From: Meghimatium bilineatum
Taxonomy: Eukaryota > Mollusca > Gastropoda > Stylommatophora > Philomycidae
Direction of reading: 5' to 3'
Assembly: GCA_034231615.1 (NCBI GenBank)
Contig: CM067306.1
Span: 43,468,094 to 43,532,093, forward strand
DNA: 64,000 nucleotides
A model generated the notes under the pieces. It was not told where the DNA came from. It did no database searches and saw only the letters and a program-made list of their open reading frames with translations. Positions 43,875 to 55,499 of the stretch are shown in pieces; positions within the stretch are counted from its first letter, which is position 1; each line of letters starts with the position of its first letter. Both the position numbers and the translations under genes were made by a program.

Positions 43875-44403
43875 ATTGACGTGTTGAAAATCTTGAACTT
43901 TGTGTACATGTGACTACGGTGACGGCGGTGTCCCGTTCTGAGGTGTAGAATTACAGTTTGTTCTCATCTGTTCATAATGTGATAGTCATCTTGCGTTGGT
44001 GTTTCCGGATTTATTATTGAATTGATCATCTGTTTTGTTTTGATGGTAGGTGATTGGTATATCTGGTTGGTTTTATGCATGACTTCTTTAGCCAGTTGGT
44101 CTGCTCTTTCATTTCCATGTATCCCACAGTGAGAATACCAGGTTCTCCACACGTAATCCTTGCATGGTTATGCTATACTGGTAAGACATTCCATTAAATA
44201 GTTTTGTAAGTCTGTTAGTTTTTCAGATTGGAGAGCCTGAAGCACTTATCTTGCATCTGTCAGAGATACCACGGAATGTGGGCCAGGATTGGAGTTAAAC
44301 AGTTTTTCAGTTGCCACCGCAATTTCCTGTATTTCTGCATCATAATTATTGCAGAATTTCCCTGTTAGTGTTCTGATCGTATCTCTATGCTTGTTGTTGA
44401 TAT

Positions 44404-44425
44404 TATATATATATATATATATATA
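44404..44425. repeat. (TA)n microsatellite in LINE-I1
   Basis: Eleven ta units within the RNase H region. In copy 1 the corresponding site (about 60748-60755) has only a short tatatata. Confidence 0.85.
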
Positions 44426-45211
44426 CCTGCACCTCCATTCCTCACTGCCTTCTGTGCTGATCCATTCGCGTATAATCTGACCCATATATGTGTGGATATT
44501 CTTCTTCCAGGAAACTGAAGGTGACTGTCCCTTGCTGCACACTGTTCTGTTCGTCCTGGCTTAGTATTCATTTCACGTGGGTCTGAATGTATATTGGTAT
44601 TCCTAAACTTTCACTCCAAAGGGATTGTTCTAGTACAGATCGTAATGGGCTGCCAACTTCAGGTAGGTCTGCAAGTTTTCTAGGAAGTCGTTTAACTTGA
44701 TGGATAAAGCTGTCTTTTCAGTCGCCGCTTTTCTAAAGTTTCGAATATTTTCTTAATTGGGTTGCTTGGCATACACTGAAACTGTTCTGCTTGTATTCGT
44801 ACCACTGTGTTTCTGTGTTCGCTAAGTGTTTGAATTCTTCACATTTGCTGCATCTCTACTATGTGTGTAGATTTCATCGCTCCCAGCATTATCCTAAGCG
44901 CCTGGTTTTGCACTTTATCTAATTCGTGTAATGTGTTGTTTGATGCATGACACCACGCAGCTGAACCATAGTCCAGGTGTGGTCTTATGCTTTGCTAGTA
45001 AACTTCCCGGAGTAAATTCCCACTGGCTCCTCATGCGGTTCATCTTAGTTTTCTCAGGACAGCTAACTTCCTCCTGTCTTTTGTTATTGCTATGTTTATG
45101 TATTGTTTCCATTCCAGCTTATCATCAAAAGTAACTCTTAGGTATGTGGGGTGTTTTATCTTCTATAAAAAGCTCTCCATCTATCTTGATATCACCTTGA
45201 TTTCTGTTTTG

Positions 45212-45412
45212 GTGAGATGATAAATGAGAGAACTAATGCAGAGGTTCTCATTGATGCTGGCGTAAGAAGATCAATCATATCAAACATTAGGGGCAGACAG
45301 TCAAGATATCAATTGCATGTGCTGAGAAGAACACACCGTGAACACATAATAACCACTGGAAAGAGCAAGGGTGGAAGAGATAGGGGACGACAAAGAGAAA
45401 AGTTGTTAGATG
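45212..45412 (+). pseudogene. RTE-type fragment replacing part of LINE-I1 copy 2
   Basis: The plus strand encodes NERTNAEVLIDAGVRRSI, ISNIRGRQSRYQLHVLRRTH and GKSKGGRDRGRQREKLLD, the C-terminal block of an RTE-type element. It replaces about 20 bp of LINE-I1 (compare 61557-61580). The frame 45217-45459 continues into antisense LINE-I1, so the predicted 80-residue product is a chimera. Confidence 0.85.
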
Positions 45413-47740
45413 CTTCACTTATCTTTGTTAATGATGACACACCATCTATTTGCCAATAGTTAAGGCATCAATAGCTCTTTGTATTAGTTTAGTCGTCACT
45501 GTCGCATGTTCCTCTGTGAACAAGATCAGCAGGTCGTCAGCATACAATGCCACTGTGATCCCGTGTGGTAGTTCGCCATCTAGGTCATTGATGTAAACCA
45601 AGAAAAGTGTGTGGGACAGAACTCCTCCATGTGGGACTCTATGACGCAGTAGGACTTTCTTGCTCTTGCGACCGTCCAAGTGTACCCTAGCTCTTCTATT
45701 ATGCATGTATGCATTTACTCATTTGTACATTCGTGGATTAACCCTGAAATATCGCAATTTCTGTCCTTCTTTCCAAACCTTGTCAAATGCTTTCCTGAGG
45801 TCTATCCATGCTGCTAGTACCAGTTTCCTATCTTGGAAGGCGCCCTAAATCTCTTAGGAGTATGTTGCCTGATCTTCAGTAGAGTAGCACTGTCTGAATC
45901 CTGCTTGCTGCGATTACAGAACGTTTTCACTTTCAAGGTACCAGTGCATCCTAAGATTGATCATTCTTTCCATTGTTTTGCATAGACAGCGTGTGAGGCT
46001 GATGGGCCTGTAATTGGAGACGGTGTTGCCATCTTGTCCTGATTTGAGGAGTGTTATCATTATTATTTTCCTTCATGTCTGTGGAACATTACCTGTGATC
46101 CAGGTTGTGTTGACGAGCTGCAATAATAGTTTTCCTCTTGCTGCAGTTCCTGGCTTTTAATTATTTTCATTTGACACTCCATGCGCTCCTGGGGACATAT
46201 TCATTTTCAGTTTGGATATTACATGTTCCAGTTTTTTCATTGTGATTGGTGCCTCAATAACATCAGGTGTAAGTTTGGCTTGTCCAATGTTTTGCAGGTT
46301 CTCTCGAACCTCCCGATTGTTTGTCTGGGCTAACTTTGACGTTTTTGTCTTCTGCAAAAGAATCTGCAAAGTAATTAGTTGCATGTTTACCTGTTAAGAT
46401 GTTTCTATCTTTATAAAGTATGATCCTTGTATTTCTCCCTGTACTTTCATCATTTAGTTGTATTACTAGTTTCCATAATTTCCTAGCATTATTTCTCTTT
46501 CAAGGTTCAGTGACATTAATTTCTTTCCAGCTGCTCCGTCTGGCTTGTAACTTAGCTCTTGGACATTTAGCTTCTGTTTCCTGATATTTGTTGTGGTTCT
46601 CTTGGCTAGGTCTGTACTCTGCTTCCTGTCTAGATATTTCCATCTCATTTTGCAGCTTCTCCAGTTCATAAATCCAGTAGGTTTATAGTTTTTGCGTCCC
46701 CCCCCGCTCCCCGTTAGGTATGGTTTTACTAGCAGAATGTACTATGCATCTATTATTCAGTCACTTCTCTATCGATGTCGTTGTTCACGCTAAGGTCGTT
46801 TGCTAGAACACTGGTTAAATGCTGGTATATTTTCCGATGTGCCATATTATAGTTCACTAAGTGAGTGTGCTGCTGTTCTTGATAAACTAATTGTGGATTT
46901 TCAAAAATACTTATCTGTGGTCACTACCTCCAATCTGCTTTCAAACGACAGGTGTGAAGTTCCATTCACGGCCTGGTGAGTGGAATGCCAGGTATGTTGT
47001 AGAGGTGGTCTACCATGCTCTCGAGATTAAGGTTGGTGAGTCCGCTGGCTGGTTAATAAGTATATGATTAGTTTCATCCTGCCAGATCTCAAGTTCCTCA
47101 CCTCTCGTGTCCATGTAATCTTAGCCACAGCTCTGAGAGTGGCTGTTGAAGTCACCACACACCATATGTCTCTCTTTTCCTGGGATTGTGGATATTGCCA
47201 TGTCTATCATTTAGTAGTATCTATCATTAGTATGGTCTATCATTTAGCAGTAGTTTAGGAGATGGAATTCTGTACTGCCTGTCTTTAGGTGGAGCATCTG
47301 GTATTCTGTACCCTCCATATACACATCCAGCTGACATGAACAGATGTTTTTAACAAGTGTCAGAATTCCACCCTTTCGTCTGTCCTTTCGGTCTGATCTG
47401 TAGCACTGGTAGTCTCTGTTTTTAAATGATATATCGCTTCTAAGGTGTGTTTCTGGAATACACCATGAACTTGTTCTTCACACATGATATTTTCAAGCTC
47501 CTATTTTGTACAGTATCCATCTCTTTTTCTGATGACATCTTCAGCATTCCAGTGCATTATTTTGATTCGTCGTTGGTTGTCTTTGGCAGTAGTTCTATTC
47601 CCTTGCCTCCTGGCTCCTCGGGGCAATTGAGAAGAATTCCAGTAATTGAGGTTGGGCCCTTTCGATGTATAGGGAACGGCACCGTCCCTGCCTAAACGTC
47701 CGCCACAGGGCAGGCACCATAACTATTATTAGATAGAGAC

Positions 47741-47936
47741 ATGTTTCCATTGTGTTTTGTGCTTGGCATCCTGATTAATTGTGCGCCTTGTTGATGGTTA
47801 TTTCTGTCTTCAGCACCCTGCTTAATTAGGCATGACTGTGGTCCTGCTCGAGTGGGACTGCCCGACCAGTCTTAGTTTCAAGCCCTGAAGGTTAAAGTAA
47901 GCCCATCACCACTACAAGGTGCTGGCCTCGATAGGG
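47741..47936 (-). mobile_element. SINE-D copy (minus)
   Basis: Read on minus from 47936: ccctatcgaggccagcacc, ggtgatgggcttactt, gactggtcgggcagtccc and gagcaggaccacagtcatgc, in the same order as the plus copy at 48872-49150. It lies next to the 5' end of LINE-I1 copy 2. Confidence 0.8.
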
Positions 47937-48090
47937 TTCTACATTGCTATATTTGGGAAAAGTGCAAACACACTACTTTACCAAGAATCTACTTTCTACA
48001 ATGCTATGTTTGGGAGAAGTGCAAACACACTACTTTACCAACAATCTACTTTCTACAATGCTATTTTTGGGAGAAGTGCAAACATACCTC
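47937..48090. repeat. 57-bp array, right part, 2.7 copies
   Basis: Unit ctacaatgctatgtttggga, gaagtgcaaacacactactt, taccaacaatctacttt. Continues the array broken at 43548. Confidence 0.93.
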
Positions 48091-48649
48091 ACCTTCTCTC
48101 CTTTCCTATCGCAATGATTTCTCTACTTTTATCGTATTTTCTGACTTGATTTCATTGTAATCTTTCTTGTCTGATTAAGAGTCACAATATACAATTAAGA
48201 ATTGTACTTGAATAAATTATTGCTGCTAATAATATCTTTTATTTCCACACGGCTATCTCCCCGAAGCTAGGGGAAGTAATCCTATAAATTATTCAAACTG
48301 AACGACAGGTATCGAGCCACGCCTGAAGACCTAGTCTCCCAGAATTGCGTGAGTACTGACTGAAACACTGGAGCAGTCCCTCAGTAATACATTGTTCAAG
48401 CAGTAGTTTTTTGTTGTTGTTGTTGATCTTTTTGTAGCTTCAACGGCAGAGAAGTAATGTTTTTCCCCCCCTGATGTTAAGACCCATCACGTGACAGATT
48501 AAGGTTTTCAAGCTCATAATGTTGAGGTCGATGAGTCTTAGATAAATTGTTCTTGATAATGTTGAATACTACGAAACTGTCTGTGGTAATGTTTTATTCA
48601 TTAACATTGATTTAGTGTTAGATGCAATAACATGTTCTTCTTAATGAAG
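48091..48649. other. unassigned; tRNA-like candidate at 48270-48390 (minus)
   Basis: On minus, cttcaggcgtggctcgatacc with an upstream gtactcacgcaattc resembles a tRNA-derived head with a weak B box. No intact cloverleaf. Confidence 0.35.
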
Positions 48650-48871
48650 TGTTTGGTGACATCCATTCCTTGGTGGAAACTAAAAAAGAAATTAATCAGA
48701 TTTCTAGTTGAAAAGGACCTGACTCTGACACAATACCAATCGAAATATATAAGTATGGTGGTACAACGCTAATTCAGAAACTTCATATGATATTCCAACA
48801 GTCATGGAGAAGTTAAATTGTTCCACAGAATTGCAGCGATGCAACAATTATACACCTGTATTTACGCAAAG

Positions 48872-49150
48872 ACCCCATCGAGGCCACCACTTTGAAGTGG
48901 AGATGGGGTTTACTCCAGTCAACAAGAGGATGGATGCTAAGATTGGCCGGGCTATCCCTGACATCGAGCAGGACCATAGTCCTGCCCAATTACGCACTGA
49001 TGCTACAGTCAGAGATACTATCATGATAGGTGTATCAGTAACAATGGTATCACACAACACGACTGAATAACATATCATGACAACACAATTTACTTGTGTA
49101 GACATGTTGAACTCCAAACGAGAAGAAGAAGAACAACAACAAGAAGAACA
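48872..49150 (+). mobile_element. SINE-D copy (plus) inserted in RTE-k
   Basis: Starts cccatcgaggccaccacttt, carries ggccgggctatccctgacat, then the palindromic gcaggaccatagtcctgc at 48969-48986, and ends gaagaagaagaacaacaaca. RTE-k coding text (finger block to ISLLSS block) resumes after it. The central hairpin and GAA-type tail resemble SINE-A. TSD not resolved. Confidence 0.78.
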
Positions 49151-49701
49151 AGAGTGCAAAACGAACCGCCAATCCTGTAATAACCATCGATGCATTTCTC
49201 TACTGTCCAGTGCTGGGAAGATATTTGACATAATCCTGTTGAACTGTCTTAATGAAGGATTACTACCCTAAAGCCAATGTGGTATCAGAAAAGAACGCGG
49301 AGACTCTTATATGGTCTTTACTGAAAGACAACTTAAAGAAACATGCCAACCCCACTGTGACCTATACACAGCGTTCATACAAAACGTGTGGCACAGTATG
49401 CAGAAAGGGTATTTGGACGATTATGGCAAAATATGGTTGCCCACATAAATATATTACTATTGTGCAGCAAATGCATGATGGAGTGAAAACTAGAGTTCAG
49501 TATGATGGAGGGTTATCTGAAACTTTTCCTTTCTCAAATGGAGTTCAACAGGTGTGCGTATTGTCAACTACTTTGTTTAGCATCTTGTTATTTGCTATTT
49601 TGGAGGATGCTTTCACAGATATGGACTTTGAAGTAGACACTATAAATCGCATTAGAAAATGATTCAACCTTCGTCGACTTGGAGCGAAAACCAAAGTCAA
49701 A

Positions 49702-49825
49702 TCACACACAATCAGGGATATCCTATTTGCTGATGACTGCCACAAATCACACAAAATCAGGGATATCCTATTTGCTGATGCCTGCCACAAATCACAATCA
49801 GGGATTTGCTGATGACTGCCACAAA
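49702..49825. repeat. 45-bp tandem repeat over the RT active-site motif
   Basis: aatcagggatatcctatttg plus ctgatgactgccacaaatcacacaa-type units, two full and one shortened, triplicate the stretch encoding ILFADDCHK in RTE-k. The second copy reads LFADACHK. Confidence 0.9.
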
Positions 49826-50310
49826 TGCGAACTCTGAGTCTGATCTACAAATTATTATAAACATATTCTCCAAAGCGTGTACATACGTTAGGCTTACTGT
49901 GAATACGGAGAATACAGAAGTCATGTTACTATCAGCACCTTGAAAAATCTATCCTGAGCCCTGCATAAAGGTACATGTGTATCACTGAAAGTTGTGAAAA
50001 GCTTCACATACCTAGGTAGTACTTTATCACAATATGCCATCGTTGTGATGAAGTGTATACACTGATAGCCAAGCATAGTATGGCATAAAAATGGCATTAA
50101 CCTACAGAGTAGGCTGACATTTTTACAGAGTATTGTTACTTCCAGTGCTGGTATATGCAAGTGAAACATGGATTGTGTATATGTATCATGTGAGGAAACT
50201 CAATCAGTTTCACACAACTTGTCTGAGAAAAGTTATCGATATCAGATTGCAAGATAAGATCCATCCATCAGTGATGTCTTCTCAATTGCTCATGATTGAG
50301 TAAAAGTGTC

Positions 50311-50774
50311 TTTGGTTGTACCATCGTATTAACTATTATAAATATCTTGCATTCGTACCCAGATTGTCTTGTACTCTAATTTCTAAAACCTACCTAACTT
50401 TTTATGCGTATACTTTACTCTTGACATATATTTTAATTAAGCTTCTCACTATACCGAAATTGGAACACTAATCGGATTGAAACAGTGACTGTTCTTAAAT
50501 AGTTCAACTCTGTCTCATTGGATTTGATAGTATACACAGAAGTAGTTCCTATATCAGGATTCAACAGTCACCATCAATATTCATTTATGTTGTTTTTGGA
50601 AAAGTTTGATTAATATACCCTAAAATAATTTGGTATTTGTGAATCTATAGCAGACAGTCATGAAATGTATTCTTTACCCATGGAAATTTACTCAAAGCCT
50701 GATAGTTGTAGATTATGCTATTATATTTCATATGGGTTTCGCAGGTTTGTTGCAATTTGAAAATCTGTCAGATG
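50311..50774. other. unassigned sequence
   Basis: No feature supported. Confidence 0.35.
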
Positions 50775-50962
50775 TAATCGTTAGCGCACTTATCTTAGGA
50801 TCTAGATGTTAGGATCTCCCTGATGTTACCTTTTTACTTTTTGACCTAGACGTAAGGATCTCCCTAGTATAATCGCTAGCCCATTAACATTGTAATATAT
50901 ACGTGATGATATCCCTGGTGTAATCGCTAGACCATTCACTGTGTGATCTAGATGTGAGGATC
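50775..50962. repeat. ~45-60 bp diverged array, left part
   Basis: Four units share tctagatgttaggatctccc / gacgtaaggatctccct / gtgatgatatccctgg plus tgtaatcgctag. The same unit continues at 52945-53057. Confidence 0.8.
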
Positions 50963-50999
50963 ATGATTCTTGATTAAAAACTGGCTTCACAGCACGTGG

Positions 51000-52930
51000 G
51001 GCATTCCCATAAGTGTTCCGCCCTCCGTTTCAGCAGCCATCCCAGTGTAAGTAGACTCAGAGTCCCAGTCAGGTGTTGATTGTGTGATCTTCTGGACTTT
51101 CCAAACAAAAATTGCTTTTCCTTCCCTCACCTCTAGATACTCCCATTTCTAACATGCTCTGTATGTGTACGTTCTCAGCCTCATTAACATCATCTTTATC
51201 TTGAATAGAATTTATTACTACCTTGAACAAGTCTACTTTACCTCTTCTTAGCATTGTGACGTCTATCGCCGCATTGCCTGCCAATAAGTCGACTCTCTCC
51301 TTTCCTCTGACCCCAGCATGACCAGGGCAGTATAACCATGTAATGTTTTGAAACAAATGAGTTGTTCAATAAGTCCCACCATTCTTTTCTCAGCATGAAC
51401 TATTCTATCTTGCGCAGCATGCTTTGAGAGTCTGTGGTTATTACCGAGTGTGTTGATGTATCAGTTATCAACCAATTGTGTGCTACTGTAACTCCTTCTA
51501 TCTCCATCCTTATGCTCGATGTGACAGTGAAATACGCTGAAGATTTCTCAACCAACAACACGCTTGTTCTGTAGACAACAAAACCCGAACCGCTTATCTG
51601 TATTTCTGTTAACGGATCAATCTGTGTATATAATCATGTCTTGTGGTTTCGAGTGAAGCCTGGGAGTTCATGTTGCACTGTAATCTGGGCCTTGACACCC
51701 GTCCATTTTCTACACCCTTTATCTAGTTGGATTATTATTTTAGTCAGGGATTTCGTCTCAATGTCTACCTCTACCCATTCACTGTCCTTTCCTATTTCTT
51801 CAAGTTCACATACTCTTCGCAATGTGTCTTCAGCCTCTGCCATCCATGAACTGTCACGTTTAATTCTTTTTCATTTTTACTCATGTAGACGTTGGTGTAG
51901 TGGGTGATGGATGTTTTCTGTCACTTTAAGGTACGACATAACTTGTGCTACCTGATGTCGCACTCTAATGCTGGGGAGATCAAGCAGAAATCTCATAGCA
52001 GAGATGGGTGTATCTCTAGTACACCCCAGTACCGCTCTCATTGCCTCATTTTGTACTTATCCCAATCTATCGATTTGTGTCTCTGAAAACGTTAGTAGGC
52101 CTAGGCCATAATCCATGACAGATAGCACCATCACTTGTAGAAGCAGAAACAGTACCAATTGCTCCATGTCTAAGGTCGCTATAACCTTGATAACACTGAT
52201 CCCTTTTTTAGCCTTCTGAATCATATTTGTGACGTGCTTGTTGAATGAGAGACTTCTATCAAAGGTTATCCCAAGATATTTAAGTTCCTCGATATTCTAA
52301 GATATTCTCTTTCAATGAATGAGCCCATGCAACTGACAGCTGGCATTGTCTCACTGACCAGATATTATTTAAGGAGTTCCAGACGACCTTTGCTTTTGTG
52401 GGATTTATCTCAGCGTTGTATGTTCAGCACAATATCGACATTTGATCTAGTTCACACTGTACACTGTCAGCGACATCTGTTCTGTTCCTGTCCATGTTGT
52501 ATAGTAGGATATATTCAGCGTATGTTAGAACTCTACAATTGTTTGAGTTTTACAATTGAGCAACTCTCCACGTATACACATTAAACAACACTGGGGACAG
52601 AGGAGATCCTTGTGGCAGACCACGTACTATTGTTCTGATCTCAGACTTCCAGGAACTTTTCTACAGAGTAGCATATTTGCTATCCAGCGTATGATCCAGG
52701 GATGGATATTGTGTTCCCTTAGCATGTCGACAAGATGCGTGTAACTAACTCTATTGTACGCATTTTCTAGGTCTATCACTGCAACTACCGATTTTTTAAA
52801 TTCTGAAAACCTTCGTAAACTGTATATGCAAGAACTGCTGCATTTGTGACTGTTTCTAAGTATGCACCTAAGTTATTTGGGAGAACGCCTTTGATCTCCA
52901 GTTCCCTGGTTATGTGTTTAACGACAATTT
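51000..52930 (-). pseudogene. LINE-I3 RT-RNase H fragment
   Basis: On minus from high to low. VVAVIDLENAYNRVSYTHLV at 52790-52730 is motif A. GLPQGSPLSPVLFNVYTW at 52622-52570 is the intact PQG..SP motif. Degraded text follows, including the 69-codon frame at 51843-51634. RNase H pieces are RMEIEGVTVAHNWLI, THSVITTDSQSMLRK (E and D residues) and ITWLYCPGHAGVRGKERVDL at 51350-51290 (H and D residues). The YADD region is not readable. Confidence 0.85.
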
Positions 52931-52944
52931 ATGTACCAATTGAA

Positions 52945-53057
52945 TAAGATGTGAGGATATCCCTTGTGTTAGCGTTTGAGTTATCTAGATTAGGATCGCA
53001 CCGGTGTTAGCGTTGTACCTTGTTATCCAGATGTGAGAATCTTCTTGGTGATCGTGA
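52945..53057. repeat. ~45-60 bp diverged array, right part
   Basis: ataagatgtgaggatatccc, gtgttagcgtt, tatctagattaggatcgc and atccagatgtgagaatcttc are the same unit family as 50775-50962. Confidence 0.8.
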
Positions 53058-53088
53058 GGGGCTGGGGGGGGGGGTTGGAGGGGTGACG
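53058..53088 (+). other. G-rich tract, possible quadruplex
   Basis: gaggggctgggggggggggg is followed by ttggaggggtg: four G-runs of at least four within about 30 nt. Confidence 0.6.
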
Positions 53089-53765
53089 AGAATCATAAAT
53101 ATATATTTCTAATTTTGTATCTTCTGATGGGCATAAATCAGACCGTAATCATTCATTGATGTTGATTCGTGATTTTTTTTTTCTGACTCACTGCTTCTGC
53201 CTCTCCTCTCTCTTCAATTGCCCAGATAATTTTAGAAAGAGCCGTCAAATCCGACAAAACCGAATCATATCAACTTTTCACAGCTCGTCATGTATTTTAA
53301 AATCGATATTAGTTGCAGTGTTCCATTCACTATTCACATCTGTTGCAGTGATCCACTGACAAGCTAATAATTATTTGAGGTTCGTTATCATTTATTTATG
53401 AGCATGTGGAAGGTTTATCTACCAGTGGCCTACCTGACACACCGGTATGCTTGATTATACTTCTAGCACAATCAGAACAGATGGGGGAGATATGACAAAA
53501 GAATGCTGAAATAGTTGGTCCACTGCACTGGAATTAATCACTCTCAGGATCAAACATGCATCCATAAATCTCCTAACGCTGCCATGTCTTAGAGACAATG
53601 GACCTTATTGTCAGAAAGATTATGTGCTGACACGAGAAAACTGAACCACAGCTAATGTGATTATTTAACATTATCATAACCTTACATTATTTACATACTT
53701 TAAGATATTTGGAATCTTCTTCATATATAAACAGAAACAGACATAGTTAAGGCTGTATTTAATGA
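53089..53765. other. unassigned sequence
   Basis: gttgcagtgttccattcac / gttgcagtgatccactgac is a short near-repeat at 53315-53360. No gene. Confidence 0.35.
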
Positions 53766-53985
53766 ACGGAACAGTCGTTCTCAGTGACTAGAGTACACAA
53801 TTTGAATGTCTTGACGAAATCGCATCAGTTTTTTTTTGAGGTATGTTGTTCGTCAAGTACGGAAAAATCTGTTTAATTTATTTACATGACGTTTCAGTGC
53901 CACTAGAACGGACCCGGCTCAATTCCCGTTAGTCTCAAGAAGATTTAATTTATCTTCATACTTCCTACTTGAATTTTCTTGCATA
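53766..53985 (+). mobile_element. SINE-C copy
   Basis: gtgactagagtacacaattt, gaatgtcttgacgaaatcgc, ggctcaattcccgttagtc (B-box-like ggctcaattcc), tctcaagaagattt, tacttcctacttgaatttt. Co-linear with 38636-38865. Confidence 0.8.
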
Positions 53986-54125
53986 AATCATGTTTATTGT
54001 CCATGTTTCAGAACCCTATATTCCTTTTATTGTCTATGCCTCATAACCTTATGTCATTTTTATTGGCAATATTTCAGAACAATACTTCATGTTCAGTGTC
54101 CATGTTTCAGAACCCAACATTACGT
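53986..54125. repeat. ~35-bp diverged tandem repeat
   Basis: tattgtccatgtttcagaac / ttgtctatgcctcataacct / ttggcaatatttcagaac / cagtgtccatgtttcagaac, four units directly after SINE-C. Confidence 0.75.
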
Positions 54126-54984
54126 ATAATAATTCCAATGTGTACCCAGTGTAACCTAGATTTCTTTTCTTAGCTTCTTGTTGATACATGCCATCAACTG
54201 TATCAGTCATATGCCTGAGATATCATTGTTCGTGTAAATAGTATGACTCACGCGTAGCGCTGATATTTTACCACTCCCATCATCTACTTTGCAGATAAGT
54301 TACCAGATCTTAGTATTCATTTATTTGCATATGTTTTGAAATCTGCACACGTTTGTGTACTTGAAGCTACATTCACACGACTGTAACCCTGACATCAACA
54401 CACTAATATTAACGAAGTAACGACTGTGATGGTAATGTTGATGAATCAATAATTATCTTGAAGTTCCAGCTCTGACCCGTGAGTCCGCTCCGTGTTTGCT
54501 CATTGGCGTTATCACGGCTCATCCTACCGGTTGCTGTCCTAATATGTAACAATACTAAAACATTCATTGTCAATAACGGCTGGTGTTAATAGCTAGTGTC
54601 TGGCCACCGCCATGTTTATCTCTTCACATTGCTTTGAAAAAGTGTCTGTCCGTCTCCAGTATTTTCAAAACGAACATTCTACAAATTGTTTGCATTCTGA
54701 TCTTGTTTTTTCCATCTTCTCTTCCTCATATGTCAATATTTGTTAACTAATATGTTTACTAATTTATTTCTTCCAATCTCCACACGCAATCATGGGTTCA
54801 ACAAGTGTTTCCTTTTCCAAGTTTATTTAGAATATCCCAGATATATAGTATCATCATTTTGACATTTATGACCAAAATAAGTATCATTCCCACATGATAA
54901 ACTAATAATCCATCACTCGACGTGATAAACGTATTGTCGTGTCGGTCTGAAAATTGATGCATTACTCAATTCATGAAAACAGGT
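54126..54984. other. unassigned sequence
   Basis: No feature supported. Confidence 0.35.
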
Positions 54985-55075
54985 AGAACATTCTTCATAT
55001 GCCAGGTTGAATATGTTTCATATGCGAGGGTGAACATGTTTTATATGCGAGGTTAAACATGTTTCATATACACTG
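54985..55075. repeat. ~24-bp tandem repeat, 3-4 copies
   Basis: Units of the type catatgcgaggttgaacatg plus tttt. Confidence 0.85.
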
Positions 55076-55499
55076 TCTTCCCAAGATATTGAGTATCAGA
55101 TGGAAGAACAAGGTCACTAATACGAAAAGCCTGCAGCATGCTAAAATATCATCCTTATATTCAACTCTCAGAAATATACGTTCAAGATGGCGTGGCAATG
55201 TGTGGAAACAATGTTATGCTGGTGCACGTAAATGAGGCAATCATAGATGAGATTTTGCAAACAGATTTCAACTATTGTATAACTAATCACAATTCTTGGA
55301 AGGAAATGTCTGATCATCCACATCATGGAGTACAGCTCTATGTCGGGGCATCCAATATTCTGGGATAGTCCTGAGGGAGTACTGACGAGATGCGACGTAG
55401 AAAGAAGTCACCCGTACCCTCAAAAACAGACCTGTTAAGCATACTTTTTCCTCGCATGGTGAATCAAAATTCGACAAAGTCTGCCACTAACAAGGCTGC

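Larger units (their letters stand above)
43549..47740 (-). pseudogene. LINE-I1 copy 2, decayed, EN-RT-RNase H
   Basis: Co-linear with copy 1 (60024-64000) but with many frameshifts. From high to low: an EN start (MHWNAEDVIRKRDGYC-like) near 47550, IYHLKTETTSATDQTE-like text, and the EN body to 46950. The linker, with LNLEREIMLGNYGN, is at 46500-46470. RT pieces are TMKKLEHVISKLKMNMSPGA (46260-46190), VYINDLDGELPHGITVALYA (YADD intact at 45570-45530) and HNRRARVHLDGRKSKKVLLR. RNase H pieces include GGAGIYIY at 44425 and NYDAEIQEIAVATEKL at 44330-44290. Its 3' end reads tgaacgaaagataagaagaa. It extends past the end of copy 1 at the 5' side, to about 47740. Confidence 0.9.
48650..50310 (+). pseudogene. 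RTE-k reverse transcriptase, nearly full domain, broken
   Basis: The plus strand gives GKGPDSDTIPIEIYKYGGTT-like text (48700-48770; finger region) and NHRCISLLSSAGKIFDIILL (49180-49240; the NYRGISLLSxxGKIxxRIL block). It continues with HCDLYTAFIQNVWHSM (49350-49400; motif-A region), QQVCVLSTTLFSILLF (QGCVLSPTLF, mutated) and ILFADDCHK (49710-49740). The C-terminal LPVLVYASETW follows at 50140. A SINE-D interrupts it at 48872-49150. A 45-bp tandem duplication affects the FADD coding region. Confidence 0.87.

Noticed and set aside
47447-47695. 82-codon plus-strand frame as a gene
   Set aside because: It is antisense to the start of the LINE-I1 copy 2 endonuclease region.
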